Source: a virus. Taken from it: 21,778 nt of DNA. The DNA lies in the IMG/VR virus record IMGVR_UViG_3300021963_000742, positions 1 through 21,778 of that record. One strand, written 5' to 3'. Under the pieces are notes generated by a model. That model had not been told where the DNA came from. It searched no databases and saw nothing but the letters and a program-made list of their open reading frames with translations. Below, in pieces: positions 7,110-13,333 of the stretch; the stretch's first letter is position 1; each line of letters opens with the position of its first letter. The position numbers and the translations under genes are program-made.

Positions 7110-8837
7110 TTAATTTGTCTTTCCGTCGATCCAGCCAGTGCAACGGAGTTCTTGTCCACCAGCCGCTGATGAATACGAGACTGTTGTTCCTTGAAGGAGA
7201 ATGCTACTGTGATGTCTAATAGTCTCCCCTGAGACATTGTTTGCTGAAAACATATTGTTAGCATTGGTATCTATCGTTGGCCCAACAGTTCCCTGTTGGC
7301 CGGTGATTACTAACAAATAAAGCCAAATCTCAATTGCTGTTGCTGGCACTACGGGCGTTATAGAAACTGCCGTAGCCACACCTCCAGTAGTGCCAGAGGT
7401 GATTGAAGGCCAATCAGTGGTATTAGCCCCAGCTGTAACTACATACTGAACGCGATTGTTGTATTGCCAAGTCCGAAGCAGATTTCCTAAACTATCTACG
7501 CGAACCGCGCCAAGGTAAGCTGAGTAAGGATAGTTCGTTGGCAACGTTGGACTCAATCCGTTCCCAGATTCAAGAGACGCAAGGCCAGCAATGGCATCGC
7601 CATTGTCGATTGCGAAGAGATAAAGCCAAGCGGAAGTGCCGCGGGCTTCCCCATCCATACCACCGGCCGCCGAGGTGGCAGTGCCCGTGGTAAGATCAAT
7701 GTCAAAGGACACAGAGGTTCGAAGGACAGAGAGACCGTTAGAGCCGGTTAGGACCATCCGATCAGCGGTCACTGTAATCGAAGTGTTCTCTGTTCCTGAC
7801 TTATTGACGATCTTCAACCCGCGGGTGCCAGAGAGGGCTACCCCCATTGGTTGGAGATAGCCAAGAGAGGACGGACGGGCGAGTTGTGAGACGCGCGCCC
7901 ACCACGAACCGCTAGCTTGTGCGTCGGTGATGAAGGTCACAGCGCACCCTGCGGGGACGGTGAGGGACACCCCTGAGGCCAGCCCGTAGATGGTGTCGGC
8001 TGCGTCAATCGCAAAGACGCAAGTGCCAGAGAGAACGTTGACCGAGAAGCCAAAGCCAGAGAATAGATCACTGGCTTTATCCAGAGTAAAGAGCAGGGCG
8101 CCCACCGCTTCGTATTGCTTAAGGTGATCAGTGATAAGGACCGATTGGTTGGTCGAGACGGTAGAGCTACCGAAGTTCACACGGACAGCACCTGCACCAT
8201 CGTCTTGGAGTCCTACACCAATATCGAGGATGGCGAGATCGCCAAGACCAAGCGCGGTACGGGCTAAGGCCAAGCTAGCCGCAGCTACCACCGGCTGCAT
8301 GGCTGAGGAGATCGGAACCCCACCAGAGGGTGCATCAGCCGCGATCATGTTACCGTCAGAGTCGAAGGCAGCCCAAAGGTCGGCGCGCTCCGCGACGGGA
8401 GGGAGTGGTTCCGGATTCGGGTCCGATACAGCAACGGTGATCTGGCGGCCGAGAGTCTCTTGAATCTGCTGCGTGATCATGGTCACATAGTCAAGCGCTG
8501 CCTCGATTACCTTTGGGAGAAGCGTTCCTTGGTTCGCGAGGGAGGTCGATTGGGTCTCGGGTAGTACACGAATGATCGTGAGGGAGGTACCCAGCGCGAT
8601 CGGGGAGCCTGAGAGTGGGTAGGTAATCAAGCCCCCAACGCCGGTCGGATTCGCGCCAACCGGGGCGTTGAGGATCACGGTGTAGGCGCTGGGGGATAAG
8701 AGCGTTTCTACCCCGGCCGCGCTGAGGAAGTAGACTTCAAGGTCGTCCTCGTCCACGCCCGGGAAGGAGAACGACCAAACGGTTGTGGAAGCGTTCCCGT
8801 CGTAGGTGATCTTATTGGAGGTGGTAGAGACGGTCAT
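7110..8837 (-). CDS. Tail fibre protein with T7-type N-terminal attachment domain
   Basis: 575 residues. Residues about 1-130 match the T7 gp17-like virion-attachment domain (KITYDGNASTTVWSFSFP, LEVYFLSAAGVETLLS, TSLTIIRVLPETQ, ALDYVTMITQQIQETLGR). A linker follows (PVVAAASLALARTALGLGDL, about 182-201), then a beta-rich shaft or head from about 205 to the end. No polysaccharide lyase, peptidase or DGR variable domain is recognised. The 3' third (about 7110-7600) is clearly AT-richer than the rest, as expected if the receptor-binding tip was exchanged. The start overlaps the preceding stop (ATGA). The gene sits upstream of gp11- and gp12-like genes, unlike T7 where the fibre follows the core proteins. 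Confidence 0.85.
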   Translation of the reverse strand: MTVSTTSNKITYDGNASTTVWSFSFPGVDEDDLEVYFLSAAGVETLLSPSAYTVILNAPVGANPTGVGGLITYPLSGSPIALGTSLTIIRVLPETQSTSLANQGTLLPKVIEAALDYVTMITQQIQETLGRQITVAVSDPNPEPLPPVAERADLWAAFDSDGNMIAADAPSGGVPISSAMQPVVAAASLALARTALGLGDLAILDIGVGLQDDGAGAVRVNFGSSTVSTNQSVLITDHLKQYEAVGALLFTLDKASDLFSGFGFSVNVLSGTCVFAIDAADTIYGLASGVSLTVPAGCAVTFITDAQASGSWWARVSQLARPSSLGYLQPMGVALSGTRGLKIVNKSGTENTSITVTADRMVLTGSNGLSVLRTSVSFDIDLTTGTATSAAGGMDGEARGTSAWLYLFAIDNGDAIAGLASLESGNGLSPTLPTNYPYSAYLGAVRVDSLGNLLRTWQYNNRVQYVVTAGANTTDWPSITSGTTGGVATAVSITPVVPATAIEIWLYLLVITGQQGTVGPTIDTNANNMFSANNVSGETIRHHSSILLQGTTVSYSSAAGGQELRCTGWIDGKTN

Positions 8838-9250
8838 TCGATCCCCGCGACGGTTGTCCAGCTGAGCCGATCTGGGTTAGGGGTGATCTCAAGGGAACCG
8901 CGGGCGATGGTAATGGTGCTCGGGCCAACGATTGAATCGCCAGAGTAGGGCTGGAGGGTGATGGTGGAAGAACCCGCCACACCCGCATAGTCTTTGATGA
9001 TTAACTCGGTACCGCCGTAGATGTTGTCCAGCCAAGTCGAGACCTTTGGGAGAAGGATCGAAATCGGCGCGGAGAGGAGTTGGTTCACAAGAATGATCGT
9101 GTCCCAAGGCTGGACGGTGTAGTTCCCCGCCGCGGTGACGTACTTGCTGATCGACACCGGAACTCGCGTCCAGCCAATCGTCGGGCCCATGTAGATGTTG
9201 ACCATTCGATAGGAGTCTTGCTTATCGAGGTCGCGGTATTCTGCGGTCAT
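8834..9250 (-). CDS. Small beta-rich virion protein, probably tail fibre associated
   Basis: 138 residues, soluble. The second half is regular beta sequence of the kind seen in phage appendage proteins (NYTVQPWDTIILVN, about 43-56; ELIIKDYAGVAGSSTITLQP, about 81-100; IVGPSTITIARGSLEI). No named family recognised. It overlaps both neighbours by four bases (ATGA at each end), between an adhesin-like protein and the tail fibre, so it may be a fibre adaptor or minor fibre component (inference). Confidence 0.65.
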   Translation of the reverse strand: MTAEYRDLDKQDSYRMVNIYMGPTIGWTRVPVSISKYVTAAGNYTVQPWDTIILVNQLLSAPISILLPKVSTWLDNIYGGTELIIKDYAGVAGSSTITLQPYSGDSIVGPSTITIARGSLEITPNPDRLSWTTVAGIE

Positions 9251-10524
9251 CGACCGATGCTCCTAGGCCATCTGAGAATGGCAATTGGGGGTTGGTCTGT
9301 AGTCGCTGGAAGCTGGCCGGGGGTGAAGGCGATGTCGTAGCCAGCGAGGCCGGGGCCAGGGTAGCGAACGCGGGTGAGGAGTTCGGGATTGTTGGGCCAG
9401 CCGAAGATCGGAGCCGCGGGAATCGGCGGCGCGAGCGCGCGCGAGGCGTCACTCTGCGGGAGCGGGGTGAGCTTCGCTACGACCCGAACGTCTTGCTGTG
9501 GGAACGCGCCGTAGGTAGCTTTTGGTGGGACCGGAACGGAGCGGTAGGTGTTGTCCGGTAAGGGGCGTAGCTGCTGGACCGGCGTGATGACGTGATCCGG
9601 GAACATGCCGACGATGTTCACAGGCGCGCGGGGGATAAGGCGCAGGGTATCGCTCTGCGGGAGTGGTCGCTGGTAGTTGGTAGTTAGCTGTGGCGTGTCG
9701 TAGGCAGTAGCGATCAGCCTACCGGGCGGCGCTGGGGGAACGGCATAGACGGATGGATCGGGGATTACCTTCCGATCGATTCGCCGGAATACATCATCAG
9801 GGGTTGGGACAAGGGTACGGATCACCGGCCGCGGGATGGCGTAGGCGAATTCGTCGGTGCGGCGTTTGGTCTGGACCCGGGTGATAGAGCCCGGGTCGTA
9901 AGGCGCTTGTGTAACAACGGCGGTACCAGTTGATGGAAGATTTACTGCCAGAACGGCAGTATCATTTCCCGTACCGCCGCCGCGGGTCCAACTCATAGTA
10001 ACAGACGCTGCCCCAGCTTGATGCGAGCCAGCACCTGTGAAGTTTACTAGAACATTGTTCCAGTCCGAGGTATTAGTTGAAGTCCATGGCTGACCGCCGT
10101 TTGTTGAGAGACCAGCAACTACCATGTCTCCTGTAGCGGAAGCGATGGTAGCCGACGCAGCGTCAGTTCCGGTTCCTACAACTCCATTGCTAACTGTGCC
10201 GTTGCTGCCTGCTAGACCAATTCCGCCCGCGCTGATACGGCTGGAGCTAGTTGTCCAGTTAAACACTATTGAGTTGCTGCCGGATGATGGACTTGCTAGA
10301 TAGAAGCCCCATACCTTTGTGTTACTGCTACCGTCGGCAGGAGAGTTTGTAATAGCAGTCATAGACACGCCATTGTAAGCGGCGGTCATACCAGTCAGAG
10401 CAAAGGCCGTACTGCCAAGAAATGCCACTAGCATGTCACAGCCAGTGCAATCAATGGTCACAGAAATTGTCGTGACGCCAGCCGTCGTACTATTTTGTCC
10501 GGTGCTGACGAAGGAGACGGCCAA
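9247..10524 (-). CDS. Chimeric adhesin-like virion protein with C-terminal Pro/Arg repeats
   Basis: 425 residues. An in-frame TAA lies just upstream, so the earliest start is TTG 10524, preceded by AGAGGA at about 10 bases. Residues 1-200 form a Ser/Thr/Gly-rich beta-sandwich-like domain (MLVAFLGSTAFALTGMTAAY, VWGFYLASPSSGSNSIVFNW, ATGDMVVAGLS), similar to adhesive domains I recall from phage and bacterial surface proteins. Residues about 205-425 are basic and Pro-rich, with degenerate units of 33-35 residues at about 251-285, 286-319, 320-352 and 353-386 (RPLPQSDTLRLIP, RPLPDNTYRSVP, TPLPQSDASRALAP). The part coding for residues 1-200 is visibly AT-richer than the rest, consistent with domain acquisition. 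Probably a surface-exposed tail or head appendage; function is inferred. Confidence 0.7.
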   Translation of the reverse strand: MAVSFVSTGQNSTTAGVTTISVTIDCTGCDMLVAFLGSTAFALTGMTAAYNGVSMTAITNSPADGSSNTKVWGFYLASPSSGSNSIVFNWTTSSSRISAGGIGLAGSNGTVSNGVVGTGTDAASATIASATGDMVVAGLSTNGGQPWTSTNTSDWNNVLVNFTGAGSHQAGAASVTMSWTRGGGTGNDTAVLAVNLPSTGTAVVTQAPYDPGSITRVQTKRRTDEFAYAIPRPVIRTLVPTPDDVFRRIDRKVIPDPSVYAVPPAPPGRLIATAYDTPQLTTNYQRPLPQSDTLRLIPRAPVNIVGMFPDHVITPVQQLRPLPDNTYRSVPVPPKATYGAFPQQDVRVVAKLTPLPQSDASRALAPPIPAAPIFGWPNNPELLTRVRYPGPGLAGYDIAFTPGQLPATTDQPPIAILRWPRSIGR

Positions 10525-10530
10525 GGAAGG

Positions 10531-10737
10531 TTAGTCCTCTTCCTTCGAAGCGCGCACGATCTCGCCAAGCTTGAGCAAGAGCGCCTTGCTTTGTTCTTCG
10601 TTAAGCTCAACGACGATGTCACGACATGAGCCCGCGCTTGCCGGTCCATTAGGGTAGCTCACCCCAGTGATCCCGGTCACGCAGGCCTTGTTGGCGATCG
10701 CGAGATCGACCGCCTCTAGCAGGCTTCCGCTATCCAT
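10531..10737 (-). CDS. Small hypothetical protein
   Basis: 68 residues from ATG 10737, chosen because AGGAGAAG lies five bases upstream; an upstream in-frame extension to 10797 has no comparable site and lies inside the previous gene. The protein has a short helical N-terminus (SGSLLEAVDLAIANKACV), a Gly/Ser/Pro-rich middle with two Cys residues, and a helical C-terminus (VVELNEEQSKALLLKLGEIV). Not recognised. It overlaps the Cys-rich gene by 22 bases and is followed after six bases by the adhesin-like gene. Confidence 0.7.
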   Translation of the reverse strand: MDSGSLLEAVDLAIANKACVTGITGVSYPNGPASAGSCRDIVVELNEEQSKALLLKLGEIVRASKEED

Positions 10738-10973
10738 CGTCGCTTCTCCTGTTGGTCGAGCCAGCGTTGGATTGGGGTACAGCCCTTCCCAACGCAATCA
10801 AGGCACATCGCGGCGTCGCAGCAAGTGCACCACGCGCCGATACGGCCGTCTGTGGCTGCGACCCGCGGGGGTTTATCGACGATCTGCTGACAGTGGCAGC
10901 AGGTGAATGTATCCACCTCCTGCACACCGGCAATCGGATCGGTGATGATGGTAACCCCGCGTGCGTGGTTCAT
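10716..10973 (-). CDS. Small Cys-rich, putative zinc-binding protein
   Basis: 85 residues with paired cysteines: C25-x2-C28, C49-x2-C52, C57-x2-C60 and C65, with H27 nearby. This spacing suggests one or two zinc sites (knuckle or ribbon type). The segment AMCLDCVGKGCTPIQRWLDQ is well defined. The start ATG overlaps the upstream stop (ATGA). It lies among virion genes, so it may be a structural protein stabilised by metal rather than a regulator, though DNA or RNA binding is possible. No named family recognised. Confidence 0.75.
   Translation of the reverse strand: MNHARGVTIITDPIAGVQEVDTFTCCHCQQIVDKPPRVAATDGRIGAWCTCCDAAMCLDCVGKGCTPIQRWLDQQEKRRWIAEAC
10743..10750 (-). promoter_or_regulatory. 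Ribosome binding site deciding the start at 10737
   Basis: AGGAGAAG on the minus strand, five bases before ATG 10737, within the 3' end of the upstream Cys-rich gene. Confidence 0.7.
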
Positions 10974-11443
10974 AGATCGTCGTACTCAATTCCTCCGAGC
11001 GCCGGTGCGGCGTAAGTCGGAGAGAGGGCGAGGAGCGCAAGGCCGGAAAGGTTGGTTGCAGGCCAGAGAAGCATAGCGTCGGTGTCTTGTGCCGCCCACT
11101 GCATTGACGCGCGCTGGTTAAGGACTCGGGACCAGATCGGGAGGGTGTAGGTACCTTCGGCGGTGTAGTTGACCTTTGAGGTCTGCCGCGAGGCCACATC
11201 ACCGGGGACTAGCGGGTTGGGGGTGGCAGAAGTTGCGGTTCCATCAGCGGTCTGCCGCTGAACGGCATAGACGATTTGGCAGTCTGAGGCGTTCGGTGCA
11301 CCATCGGCACCGACCTGTAGGGCCACAGCGCGGCCGCGGCAGAGGGTAGCGGTAACCGCCCAGATCGCCGTGAGGGTCTTATAGGTCGTGGTCAGGTTCT
11401 GCTGTGTGCCAGCCTGACGATTGTCAACGTGGTAACGGGCCAT
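10970..11443 (-). CDS. Conserved phage virion protein, function unknown
   Basis: 157 residues, Ala/Thr-rich, no signal or membrane segment. Conserved-looking parts are CRGRAVALQVGADGAPNASD (about 35-54), QRQTADGTATSATPNPLVPGD (about 62-82, given as landmarks), LNQRASMQWAA and WPATNLSGLALLALSPTYA. I recall this pattern from small proteins in structural modules of many tailed phages, where it behaves as a virion component of unknown place. The ATG follows the previous stop by six bases with a nearby AAGGACC-like binding site; the stop overlaps the next start (ATGA). Confidence 0.7.
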   Translation of the reverse strand: MARYHVDNRQAGTQQNLTTTYKTLTAIWAVTATLCRGRAVALQVGADGAPNASDCQIVYAVQRQTADGTATSATPNPLVPGDVASRQTSKVNYTAEGTYTLPIWSRVLNQRASMQWAAQDTDAMLLWPATNLSGLALLALSPTYAAPALGGIEYDDL

Positions 11444-11449
11444 GGTAGG

Positions 11450-11953
11450 TTAGGTCCTTCTGATGGAGGGAGGAGGAGCGGCGGCAAGTTGCTGAGTGAG
11501 GGCCTCGACCTGCCGCTTAAGTTCGGCAACGTCATCGGCCGAGGCGCCCTTCGCAGAGACGGGGTTGGCATCCTTGGCCTTGAGCATTTCGGCCTCGAAG
11601 AGCTTCACCAGCGAAGCGGAGTAGTCGCCTTGGCCGGGGAGGGATTCGATCGGGTGGACCCACTTGTGCTTGATGGAGTCGGTGATCGCCTGCGCCGCGT
11701 CGTCGAGGGGCTCCATATCGGGGGTCGGTTGGCCGGAGAACTGGTAGTCCTTCGGGTCGGTGCGGGAAGGGGCGTCACAGACAATCACTTCGCCGGGGTA
11801 GTTCTGATCGTTGGGATCGTTGGGGTCCAGAAGCCGAGGGACGACGAATAGCTTCCGGCCCTGACGGCCAGAGGTGCGATCGGTTTCCTTGTACTCCCAT
11901 TCGGTATCTGGCACATTTAAGTAATGTGCAGCATTCAATCTCCATCTAGCCAT
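11450..11953 (-). CDS. Conserved phage virion-module protein with rebuilt 5' end
   Basis: 167 residues. The N-terminus reads MARWRLNAAHYLNV, followed by TEWEYKETDRTSGRQGRK and FVVPRLLDPNDPND. The C-terminus has a short coiled-coil-like helix (ADDVAELKRQVEALTQQLAA, about 139-158). Similar proteins sit in structural modules of related phages; function unknown. The start ATG 11953 overlaps the end of the HNH gene, whose TAG lies at codon 2-3 of this gene. The first 12 codons are AT-rich (AGA, AGA, TTG, TTA) unlike the rest of the gene, and duplicate at protein level the 12 codons left upstream of the HNH gene at 12453-12418. The original start was therefore at 12453; the present start came with the insertion. 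Confidence 0.8.
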   Translation of the reverse strand: MARWRLNAAHYLNVPDTEWEYKETDRTSGRQGRKLFVVPRLLDPNDPNDQNYPGEVIVCDAPSRTDPKDYQFSGQPTPDMEPLDDAAQAITDSIKHKWVHPIESLPGQGDYSASLVKLFEAEMLKAKDANPVSAKGASADDVAELKRQVEALTQQLAAAPPPSIRRT

Positions 11954-12417
11954 TTGTGTTCTCCAAAAGATGTTTCCAAGTTTCGTTGCGACGTATACGT
12001 CCTATTGTAGGACAACTGACGTTATATTCTCTTGCCATATCGCTCTCAGACAGTGAACTAGCTCGAATCTCTAATACCTGTTTTTCGGTTAAGCGAGCTT
12101 GGCCATGACTCTCTCCGTATGCTTGACGGCCTCTAGCAACTTTATCTGCAATATTATCAGCATGAGTGCCTCCAACCAAATGTAGATGATTCCAGCAAAG
12201 GGTATTGTCGCATGTATGACGCACAACCTCAGGCTCTTCGCCTGTAAAAATCTTAAAGGCTAATCTGTGAACATCTCTGTTCTTACCTTTCCACCAAATA
12301 CGCCCATAGCGACTTTGCCCACCAAGCCAAATTAAACAGCCTTGAGGAGAACAATAACTCCTCAATAGCATAATGCCTAATAGCTGTTCGTATTCAGCTG
12401 AGTACATTAATGTTCTC
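11918..12417 (-). mobile_element. Inserted HNH element carrying a recoded copy of its target gene's start
   Basis: About 500 bases of AT-rich DNA between the interrupted gene's original 12 codons (12453-12418) and its GC-rich remainder (from about 11917). It contains the HNH gene and, at its 3' end, codons 1-12 of the target written in synonymous codons (11953-11918). The two 36-base copies match at 22 of 36 bases but encode 11 of 12 identical residues. The exact right boundary could lie a few codons further into the target, because the base-composition switch is gradual over about 20 bases. Confidence 0.8.
11946..12407 (-). CDS. HNH homing-type endonuclease with C-terminal helix-turn-helix
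   Basis: 153 residues from ATG 12407. A zinc/HNH core of the HNH_3 type is clear: DVHRLAFKIFTGEEP (about 45-59), H64 with C66 and C71, N73 and H76 in VVRHTCDNTLCWNHLHLVGG, then THADNIADKVARGR. Residues about 104-148 form a DNA-binding region (ARLTEKQVLEIRASSLSESD, NVSCPTIGRIRRNETWKHL). Such free-standing enzymes cut a target site and spread by recombination. The gene is strikingly AT-rich compared with its neighbours, a sign of transfer. A longer frame reaching 12791 is only a fortuitous opening inside the upstream membrane-protein gene. It is inserted after codon 12 of the gene now starting at 11953. Confidence 0.93.
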   Translation of the reverse strand: MYSAEYEQLLGIMLLRSYCSPQGCLIWLGGQSRYGRIWWKGKNRDVHRLAFKIFTGEEPEVVRHTCDNTLCWNHLHLVGGTHADNIADKVARGRQAYGESHGQARLTEKQVLEIRASSLSESDMAREYNVSCPTIGRIRRNETWKHLLENTNG

Positions 12418-12453
12418 AAGGTAGTGAGGTGCGTTAAGCCGCCAGCGGGCCAT
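12397..12453 (-). pseudogene. Orphaned 5' end of the HNH-interrupted gene
   Basis: ATG 12453 opens an 18-codon frame: MARWRLNAPHYL from the original gene, then six codons from the insertion and TGA at 12399-12397. It has a good binding site (AGGAAAG) and overlaps the membrane-protein stop by 20 bases, as expected for the original operon junction. The HNH start at 12407 lies within it, eight bases before its stop, so ribosomes finishing this leader could restart on the HNH gene. Confidence 0.75.
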
Positions 12454-13330
12454 AGGCTTTCCTTTCGAAGGGCGCGATTGACCCAAGTGTCAACGCGAAC
12501 AGATGTCCCACGGTCGGGACGTGGAGGGGGAAGTAGGTGAGCGAGAGAACGCCGAAGGCGAGGAGGATCAGCTTCGGCCGGTGGTCCTCGGACTCGAACG
12601 CCAGGACCAGTGCGATCCAAAGGGGGATAGTTCCCACCCCGAGTTCGTAGAGGAGTTCCAGCACATCGTTGTACGCGTGGGGCGCGCGGGTGCCGATGAA
12701 GTTCGTTCGCACCTCCCACGTCCAGTAGTCCGCGAAGAACCCGCCCCAACCGGCGCCGAATACACTCAGGTGGTTCACCGTATCCTGCCATACTCCAAGG
12801 CGATCGGCGATCGAGCCTGTGCGTTCGGTAGATAAACTAGCCACGATCAGCGCGGTAGCGAAGATCGCACTCAAGGCAGCAAGGCGATTCCAGCGCCAGA
12901 GTGCAGCCACTCCCACGGCCCCGGCTGCGGCAAGCGCGCCTCGGGATTGGGAAAGGAAGAGGCCTAAGAGGGCGATGGGGATGAACCACCAGATCGCGTA
13001 GGCCACTGCGCCCGCTAAGCCAAGGGCCAAAGCCGCACCGAGGAAGTTCGGATTTCCGTAGAGGCCGAAGGGAATCTCCCACACACTCCCGAAAGCCTGG
13101 GATACCCCAGCGATAGCCACGTTGAACGCAAGGGCCACCGCCACGATCGACCACAACCAACGGGGATCGTGAAGGAAGGTTCCGCAGATATAAGCCACGA
13201 CCAACGTGGCGAGATAAGCCTGCGAGTAAAAGCCCGCAGAGGACCATTGCAGGGAGGCGCCCGCGTAAGCTACGAAGGCACCTCCCCACCAATGGATGGA
13301 GGTCGGTATTCGGTGAACCGCCCCCACCAT
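12434..13330 (-). CDS. Polytopic membrane protein resembling O-antigen ligase/polymerase (Wzy/WaaL-like)
   Basis: 298 residues with roughly seven to nine hydrophobic segments (for example about 36-53, 58-78, 96-125, 132-165, 230-246, 252-284). Motifs of the O-antigen ligase/polymerase superfamily are visible: GNPNFLG (92-98), LSQSRGA (126-132), RLGVWQDT (177-184), GAGWGGF (192-198) and PHAYNDVLELLYELGVG (217-233), the periplasmic-loop region with the conserved His. It is shorter than typical ligases of about 400 residues. It starts three bases after the preceding stop, with GAGGAAA about ten bases upstream, and base composition matches its neighbours. Expected role: altering host surface polysaccharide, or a phage-specific derived function; placement among virion genes implies late expression. 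Confidence 0.75.
   Translation of the reverse strand: MVGAVHRIPTSIHWWGGAFVAYAGASLQWSSAGFYSQAYLATLVVAYICGTFLHDPRWLWSIVAVALAFNVAIAGVSQAFGSVWEIPFGLYGNPNFLGAALALGLAGAVAYAIWWFIPIALLGLFLSQSRGALAAAGAVGVAALWRWNRLAALSAIFATALIVASLSTERTGSIADRLGVWQDTVNHLSVFGAGWGGFFADYWTWEVRTNFIGTRAPHAYNDVLELLYELGVGTIPLWIALVLAFESEDHRPKLILLAFGVLSLTYFPLHVPTVGHLFALTLGSIAPFERKAYGPLAA
12457..12463 (-). promoter_or_regulatory. Original ribosome binding site of the interrupted gene
   Basis: AGGAAAG on the minus strand, three bases before ATG 12453, inside the last codons of the membrane-protein gene. After the insertion it serves the 18-codon leader and probably, by coupling, the HNH gene. Confidence 0.6.
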
Positions 13331-13333
13331 AGG

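Noticed and set aside
7110-10524. Diversity-generating retroelement variable region, suggested by BPP-1-like head genes
   Set aside because: No C-type-lectin-like variable end, template repeat or reverse transcriptase is visible in the window.
12408-12791. N-terminal extension of the HNH frame up to 12791
   Set aside because: It lies inside the membrane-protein gene, is rich in Arg/Pro as expected of a wrong frame in GC-rich DNA, and has no domain; HNH-like sequence starts near 12407.
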